Origin: Endomychus coccineus
Lineage: Eukaryota > Arthropoda > Insecta > Coleoptera > Endomychidae
Direction: 5' to 3'
DNA: 64,000 nt
Assembly: GCA_958510875.1 (NCBI GenBank)
Contig: OY294068.1
Span: 152,308,388 to 152,372,387 of the forward strand
Part shown: positions 57,731-64,000 of the stretch, piece after piece
Numbering within the stretch: position 1 is the first letter of the stretch
Layout of the letters: each line of letters opens with the position of its first letter
Notes under the pieces: generated by a model
Database searches by the model: none
The model's input: only the letters and a program-made list of their open reading frames with translations
What the model was told of the DNA's origin: nothing
Made by a program: the position numbers and the translations under genes

Positions 57731-59658
57731 CGACGGCAAGTTGATAAGTCCCTGAGAAATAAAACAGATGGCGCAACAATAGAAAATTCCATGTGACATT
57801 TGTGATGTACCATCTTTAACTAGAACGCATTAAAGTTTTCAGAGTGATATGTCATTCAGTTCTGTTTTGACACCCATCGAAAGCAAGCAGCCTTGAAAAT
57901 TTTTTAAACATGGAAAAAAGTGAATTTCATGTCTTGATTAAACATTATTTCATGCGTGGAAAAAACATCACCCAAACCAAAGCATCGATCGTTAAACATT
58001 ATGGGTACTCCTCACCATCGATTGAACCGATTCACAAGAGGTTTACTGATTTTCGTTGTGATAGTATGACTTCAAAGGAGGCCGAACGTACTGGTTGTCC
58101 AATTGAGGTTACAACGCCACAAATCGTCGATAAAATCCATGGTATGATGTTGGGTAGGGTTACCAGATGGTCAAAGTGAAAAAAGCGAACATTCCACAAC
58201 CAAGCCCCCCCCCCCATTTCAGGATTACTGTAACTACAAGTTTTTTAATAAATCAAATTGCCACCGATTCCTCTCCCTACAATTACTTTCCTTGATAAGT
58301 ATCAACTCATTCTCAAAATGAGTATGAAATTAACAAATAGGTTAGGAAAAAAAAACTCATCATAATATGGCAATACTAATAAAATATGATAGAATGTGGA
58401 AAAAATGAAACGTAGCGAATGTACGGTAATAATAACAAGAGATAAATTCTTACCTGTTCTTCTGTGCAGTTGCGATTTATTTGAAATCAAGACGATTCGA
58501 TTTATAATGAAAAACACGACACGAGACGACAAAACAACAGTCTGCAATTGCAATTGATTACAATATCCGACAATATTAATATGATCAGCTGACTGAAGCT
58601 GAATAATCTGCGCATACAAAGTCAATGTAGTGTAGTATATTGATCGATATATTACGATACGTGAATATATCGATTGAGAAACAGCTGATAATTTCCCTAG
58701 TTCGCAATTCTTATTTCTAGTGCCTACCAACTGTCAGGCAAAAAATATATTCATATACTAATGCAAGATACGATGAAAAAAGTTGATCTGTCCAATCGAG
58801 TGAAAAAAGCGAACATTTCGCTGAAAAAGCGGACAAGCGAACACGGGACAAAAAAAGCGAACATGTTCGCTTAAAAGCGAACGTCTGGTAACCCTAATGT
58901 TGGGCGATCGGCGAGTTAAAGTGCGCGAGATTGCTGAGGGTATGGGCAACTGAACCGAACGGATACGCAACATTTTGCATAAATTTTTGGATATGAGGAA
59001 GCTATGTGCCAGATGGGTGCGGCATTTGCTCTCTGTTGTCAACAAGCGCGACCGTGTGACAACTTCAAAGGAGTGTTTGGCGATGTTCAAGCGCGATAAG
59101 GACTTTTTGAGCCGTTTCGTAACCGTGGACGAAACATGGATCCATCGAAACACTCCAGAGACCAAAGAACACTCGTAACAGTGGACTTGTCCTGGCGAAT
59201 CGAAGTCGAAAAAGGCCAAAGTGGGTTAATCGGCCAACAAAGTCATGGCGACAGTTTTTTGAGATGCATGCGATATCGTCCATATCGATTACCTTGGAAT
59301 CGGTATTATTACGCAGAGCTGTTGGTTCGATTCGAAGCCGATTTTAAGCGAAAGCGGCCGCATTTGGCAGGGAAAAAAGTGCTCTTTCACCAGGACAACG
59401 CACCGGCGCACAAGTCCGCAGTCGCAATGGCGCTACGAATTGGTTCGTCTTTCAACATATTCTCCAGATTTGGACCCTGCAATTTTTATCTGCTTCCAAA
59501 CTTCGATAAATGGCTCGGCGAAAAGAGATTTGGCTTCAACAAGGGGGTCATCGTTCAAGCAAACGCCTATTTTGGAGGATTGTTGAGAAATAAAATAAGT
59601 TTTGACCAAATAAATCATTTCTTGTTTCATTTTTCAGGGACTCTTTACCTTGCTCTGG
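57731..59658 (+). pseudogene. Mariner (copy D), most complete, interrupted by a hAT-type element
   Basis: Both terminal repeats are present next to TA (left CGACGGCAAGTTGATAAG; right, inverted, CCAGAGCAAGGTAAAGAG). The transposase starts at 57910: MEKSEFHVLIKHYFMRGKN, a helix-turn-helix region, then interruption at 58155-58896, resuming at DRRVKVREIAEG. The catalytic part shows VDETWIHRNTPETKEHS (first Asp), VLFHQDNAPAHKSAVAM (second) and YSPDLDP (third of D34D, shifted frame). A stop after EGMGN and several frameshifts make it inactive apart from the insertion. Four copies of this family lie in the window (A, B, C, D). Confidence 0.88.
58155..58896. mobile_element. 742-bp non-autonomous hAT-type element inside mariner D
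   Basis: Ends are 13-bp perfect inverted repeats TAGGGTTACCAGA / TCTGGTAACCCTA, flanked by exact 8-bp duplications ATGTTGGG (58147-58154 and 58897-58904). Subterminal regions hold many copies of AAAAGCGAAC and its inverse, as in hAT transposase binding arrays. A C-run at 58207-58220 and a 142-codon minus-strand frame (58302-58730) without motif are the only other contents. Excision of one duplication plus the element restores the mariner reading frame HGMMLGDRRV exactly. Confidence 0.92.
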
Positions 59659-59892
59659 TAAGTTTGAACACACGACGTAAGCAGTAGATATGACATTTGG
59701 CAATGGTATCTGAAACATGCACTGAGGAATCCGTAATGATATTAGGTAGAGACTCAACAATAGGCTCATTCAACATTTTCTTTTTATTTCATAATTCAAA
59801 AGTACTGTACTCAAATAGTCGTAACTACCAAAAATTTACAGCCTAAAATTAATATTTGATATCCGTGCGCGTCTAAACGATTCGTGGCTGAT
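59659..59892. other. Unassigned flank
   Basis: Nothing recognised. Confidence 0.4.
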
Positions 59893-60806
59893 TGTGACGT
59901 CACTATACGTACGGTTGATGGGCGCCAGACAAAAGGTATTCGTTATTAGTCAACTCGGGTCAGTTTTCGTTGTGTGTTGACTATATGTATCGTGAATTTA
60001 CTGTCGTTTGATTTATAATAAGCGATAAAAAGAGTTTTCGCAAAAGTTTCGTGGTACCAGAGTGTAGGAATACATCTATAAATGCACCGGATAAGCTATT
60101 CATTTGTTTGCCTGCCAACCAGAAAGTAAGAAAAGCTTGGCAGCGTGCTATGCGTAGAACTGATTTTGTGTCTGATAAAGGATCGAGATTCTGTTGCGAA
60201 AATCATTTTGATGTGAACATATCAATATAATGTGTGTTTGATTTCTAATACATCATTTTCATATCAGGTTGAAAAGGACATAGATAATTACATGTACTTA
60301 AACACTATGAAAAGTGGCAGAATACAAATGAAGCCATGTGTAGTACCGCATATTTTTGATTGCCAAAAAAACCGCACTTATTCACATAGTACCAAACCTA
60401 GGGAAGTATTCAAAAAACGAGAAAAACTAAATATTATGCAGACTTACATCACTGAAATTTCTGATAATGACTTGGCTGCTCTTAATGAAGACACAGGAAG
60501 AGAAACTACTATTGCGACACAAACCGCGGATCGTGGTATTCAAGTGAATTTGCAGTGTAAGTATGGAAGAATACTTCTGATAAAATCTAGTGTGTTTACT
60601 TACCGTTCATTTCACTGCTAATAAAGTCCTTATTTTTGTTGGAATAGTCCATTATTATAAATATAGATTACCAGAATCAGCTTTCATAAATCCAGCTTTC
60701 AATGCGTACATTTAAAAAAAACAACACACTCCACCAACATGATAAATACGAGTAACACAAGCGATGCCACGGCCACTAGACTATGTGTGCGTATAGTGAC
60801 GTCATG
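59893..60806. mobile_element. THAP gene unit bounded by inverted CRE-containing repeats
   Basis: TGACGTCACTATACGTACGG at 59895 and, inverted, TGACGTCACTATACGCACAC ending at 60804 face each other around the THAP exons. They could be terminal or subterminal repeats of a THAP-encoding DNA transposon, or merely two similar regulatory palindromes. No target duplication was identified. Confidence 0.4.
60018..60556 (+). pseudogene. THAP-domain protein, 5' exons
   Basis: Exon A (about 60018-60212) encodes a THAP-type DNA-binding finger: FVVPECRNTSINAPDKLF, then KAWQRAMRRTDF and RFCCENHFD. A 55-bp intron (60213-60267, GTGAAC...ATCAG) leads to exon B (60268-60556): VEKDIDNYMYLNTM, VVPHIFDCQKN, STKPREVFKKREKL, TTIATQTADRGIQVNLQ, followed by donor GTAAGT at 60557. 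THAP fingers occur in host regulators and in P-type transposases; the tail after the finger resembles multicopy insect proteins, so transposon origin is likely. Faults: the expected start ATG reads ATA (60018) and the first Cys ligand of C-x4-C is missing (SFVVPEC), so it is probably inactive. Later exons were not found. Confidence 0.65.
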
Positions 60807-62044
60807 CGCTGTTCTCGGTACTTTTTCAACAGCGCAACTTCAACTTGAATTATTTCAGTACAGGATAGAGCAAAACCAATAGTTTGAAATTTTTTTCAGT
60901 ATATTAGGGGTCCAGACACTACAAGAAAATCCATAAAAAGGTTATAATGTTAATTTCACTGAACGACCCTATTATATCGAGCAAGGTAAACGTGATGTGA
61001 TGTTGAACATATCGTAGGTACTTATAGAACAGAGTATATAGGTATCATTATTCCATTTAATAAAGCAGGCTATTTATCCTGAAAACAAAATATTACATCC
61101 TACTTTATATTAGAATAATCGCAACAAGGACGAGTAGAAATATCTCAAACTGTATACATATCTCGAAACAAATCAATATACGGCAACATTGGTGGAATTG
61201 TGGAATTCCGGAAACAGTCCCCGTCTTAGGTCCCCGATCTGCTTCTGGCAATTTGTCCAAGAAGCGGCCGGCTCTCGCGTTCCACCTCTAAGATTCATCC
61301 CGAGTTCCCCAGGGACCATCCTAACTATGGCCGCCCCTCTCTATAATAAACATCTATCACTCTGTTTACTTTTCACTTCTTACCACCTGAATTGACAAAA
61401 CTTTCCCCACTTTTGCTGAGCGTCGCTGTAATTTATTCCCTATTCTGTGATATGGCCCTAATTAGCTATTAATTCTAGTTAGCGCAGCTTGTTCGTAGAT
61501 TTAATGTTCCAGTAAACTCTATTGTTTACTTACACAACTAACATTCATCATCCTGTCAAATTGTTCAAATTAAGGACCACATTCATCTTTGCAATTTTGC
61601 CAATTATTCAGTCGTACTTTGACTATTTATCTTTTAAATTAATCTACAAAGGAAGTTTGGAGAAGTTATTATAATAACAATGTTGAGCCTACCTATACAG
61701 ACACATACACATCAACTATTGAAATGGAATTTGAATTGTAGACTTCCGTGAAAAGAGATTCTTGATATATTTTGATTCACGAATGAATTACGCGTAGTTA
61801 TGGCACTGTTAAACACAAACGTTTCGTCGACCATTACAGGCAGCATCTGGATGTCAAACGGGCGGCATGATATTCGCACAATTTAATAACGGGGACCTGT
61901 CAAGGTCTCAGGTAAATTTTAAGGGTGCCTGAAACTCGTCACATAAAGCTTTCTTTGGTGAGGACAGAAAGGATGGGCGGATGTTGATCATTACGGTTAA
62001 TTCAATATTTATAGCTTATTGAGGCTAGACAGGGGATTGTTTCC
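60807..62044. other. Mostly unassigned DNA
   Basis: A short GC-richer patch at 61190-61345 has a 68-codon frame without motif. A decayed hammerhead-like motif is at 61816-61852. Nothing else recognised. Confidence 0.35.
61816..61852 (-). ncRNA. Decayed hammerhead-like motif
   Basis: The minus strand shares GCC-TGTAATGGTCGACGAAACG with the motif at 57216 (GCCACCTGTAATGGTTGGC then GAAACG) but has CCAGATG for CTGAAGA and TTTG for the GUC site. Same family, dead copy. Confidence 0.5.
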
Positions 62045-64000
62045 AGTGGCGGCTCGTGAACTTTTTGAGAGAGGAGGCTGGACATAAAACGTTTTTGTAA
62101 AAATATACTCTATTCAGCCAATTAATTTAACCTTCAGTGACAAAATTGATTGTTACCCAGCAAGAACCAACGTGGAGGTATAGAGTTTCTCTTGCCCACA
62201 AATTTTTTGTTATTAATTTTATCAACTTTTCTATATATTAACGAAATTCTACGGTCTTTAATTTACGAAAAATGATCAATAATATTATCATAAAATGTAT
62301 CATTATGTTTTAAGTGTTTTACTAAATCTTTTTCAATAGATATTAAACTAACATTGTATAAACGATTTTGGCCCATTGTATTTCGCATGTATGTTTTAAT
62401 TCGTTTGAGAGTAGAAAATGATCTCTCCACCGATGCCGACGTGACAGGAATGGTGACTGTCAAACAAAGTAGTTTATAAAACTGAGGTAAGACTTGTTGC
62501 AAATCATTATCTATCTTATATTTTATCATATCGGCGTGACTGTCGTACTGGCCTAAAATATCTTTATCCCAGTATACAACGCATAATTCATTGTGCAGCG
62601 CTATTTTATCAAAAAAATTATATTTTAGAACTAAGTTATCTGAAAGTGTATTGAGAAACTCTTTCGAAAAAGATTCGAAAAATCTTCTATTCGTCAAATC
62701 GAAAAACTTCAATTCATGTAAATCGGAAAATCGAATCTCAATATTTGACCTTTAATAGTATCTAAAATTTCATAAAAAAGTTGTTTATAATGTAGTTTCT
62801 TGTCTACCAAATTATACGTTTTCCTCCTTTTCACGGGAGAAGCCTCATCAGTTGAATAATTTCCAAATAAAATATTAAAATGAAATTCTGTATAACGGAA
62901 ACTTGAATTTTATCAATGAGATGTGTTAAACGATCTCTTGAATGAATTATATTAGTGAATTTATGTTGTAAAATTTGAAAAATAAGATCAGTTTGTTCAA
63001 ATATTAATTTAAAAGTATCAAGAAATAACAAAAATTCTTCATTTTCTAAATAAGATTTTAAACCAACAGCAGCATTCAATGAAACCTGATCTGTTGAAAA
63101 GTCATCACCGTTTAATATAAAATCAAATATTTCAATTAATTTGTCTTTATTTTTATGGATGGTAAACTAAACATTGCATGTGATGTGAAATTCCATCGAG
63201 TTCGAGCATTACAGGGAATTCTGTTTCCTACTATGTTATTTAAAACTTACGTTTGTTTGAAGACCGTTTAAATGTCCCGCCATTACAGATGCCGTCGTAA
63301 GTCTGATTTATTCGCAAAGTCGAATCGTTGAAATGTTTCCATTGAAAAATTGAATAAATTGACCGCTGTTCTTCCCGAACTAACATCGTAGAACCCTAAA
63401 AATCTTCCCACTAGTTGTCCATTTTTACAATTAATAATTTACCGAACAGACGAATTCTAATCTAACCTTATTTCGCGTGGTGTCACTCAACCATTATACC
63501 CGCATAAAACAAAACAAATGCCTGCAAATACTGACACGTTAGTCATAAAATCGCGAAGCTGTCGTATTTACAAAACAAATCTAACAATTCCCTAAAATTA
63601 ACTTTATTAACTGAATTTTCAGTTTCATCATGCCCTCTAAAAGCCAAATCTTGAAATGATAAATACAATAAGAAATCAATGATTTTTTTTTAAACTTCGC
63701 GGTTTTCTTTAACTGTATTATTATGATTTTCGATTTCGCGTGTTCGTGTAGAATCAATCGCATTAACAATATTCTGTTTACCGGTTAATTTAAACTTGAT
63801 ACACGATGTAATATGTTCCTGCGATTTTTCATGTCTTTCTAGGCCACGAGCTAAATTTTTCAAATCATTATAACCCAAGTGCCCCCAACATGAAGTTGTA
63901 TCTGATGTGAATAGCAAGCAATACCAGCAATATAATTTATTGTGTACATCAGATCCCGTTAACCATACATATTTTTTATAATATCAGTATTAAACGATCG
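62045..64000 (-). pseudogene. hAT transposon, ZMYM1/DUF4371-type transposase, cut by window edge
   Basis: The element end CAGTGGCGGCTCGTGAA at 62045 is a typical hAT terminus. The transposase runs leftward from beyond 64000. About 63690-63917 gives LLFTSDTTSCWGHLGYNDLKNL and HEKSQEHITSC (TTF-type zinc finger, C...H...H). Broken frames around 63400-63650 follow (LAFRGHDE, RNase-H-fold start). 62831-63130 gives NAAVGLKSYLENEEFLLFLDTF. 62263-62712 ends with YKLLCLTVTIPVTSASVERSFSTLKRIKTY, the hAT C-terminal dimerisation motif. Frames change several times, so it is a pseudogene as seen here; the N-terminus and the other TIR lie outside. Confidence 0.88.

Noticed and set aside
58302..58730. 142-codon minus-strand frame inside the hAT-type insertion
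   Set aside because: No transposase or other motif; the element is too short to be autonomous.

Overview
This is AT-rich eukaryotic DNA from an arthropod, almost certainly an insect. The transposon spectrum (mariner, BEL-Pao, Ty3/Gypsy, Penelope-like, Crypton-like, ZMYM1-type hAT), short spliceosomal introns and short TTAGG runs fit a beetle or similar insect, but the order cannot be fixed from the window. One host gene is certain: a Phox2-type paired-class homeobox gene on the minus strand. Its first coding exon is at 31817-32156 and its second, with homeodomain residues 1-46, at 6017-6213. The reading frame joins exactly across a 25.6 kb intron, and the third exon should lie left of base 1. 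Nearly everything else is transposon-derived.

Inside the Phox2 intron and left of exon 2 (1-31816): a decayed mariner (about 2.9-3.5 kb), a Penelope-like GIY-YIG fragment followed by a hammerhead-ribozyme-like motif (3.9-4.4 kb), a decayed tyrosine recombinase of Crypton type (5.1-5.7 kb), a LINE reverse transcriptase (7.3-8.1 kb), a three-layer nest in which a foldback element sits in a mariner that sits in an older repeat (10.5-13.2 kb), a DDE transposase relic (14.2-14.9 kb), a BEL-Pao fragment with an internal inverted duplication (16.1-17.4 kb), a satellite array of about 165-bp units (19.2-22.2 kb) carrying an exact 369-bp duplication, a second Penelope relic with its own hammerhead-like motif (23.3-24.8 kb), and a mariner abutting a Gypsy integrase/reverse transcriptase relic (27.8-29.9 kb).

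Upstream of Phox2 (32.6-64 kb): a hAT-like palindromic element with an exact 8-bp target duplication (33.0-33.8 kb), a LINE that has lost its catalytic box (34.3-36.3 kb), a CAGGG-ended inverted-repeat element (39.8-40.7 kb), and a tail-to-tail inverted pair of spliced Crypton-like recombinase genes (40963-44183). Further right are another mariner, a tandem hairpin repeat, LINE fragments on either side of a 2.4 kb foldback element, several miniature inverted-repeat elements, a mariner interrupted by a 742-bp hAT-type element whose 8-bp target duplication is intact, a THAP-domain gene relic, and a ZMYM1/DUF4371-type hAT transposase running off the right edge.

The most interesting material is (a) the set of hammerhead-like motifs sharing one unusual architecture, at least two of them placed 3' of Penelope coding relics and one doubled into a perfect 99-bp palindrome, and (b) the Crypton inverted dimer, whose two copies carry complementary lesions and have each lost the catalytic His by a different substitution. 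All searches and alignments were done by eye; family assignments rest on recognised motifs.
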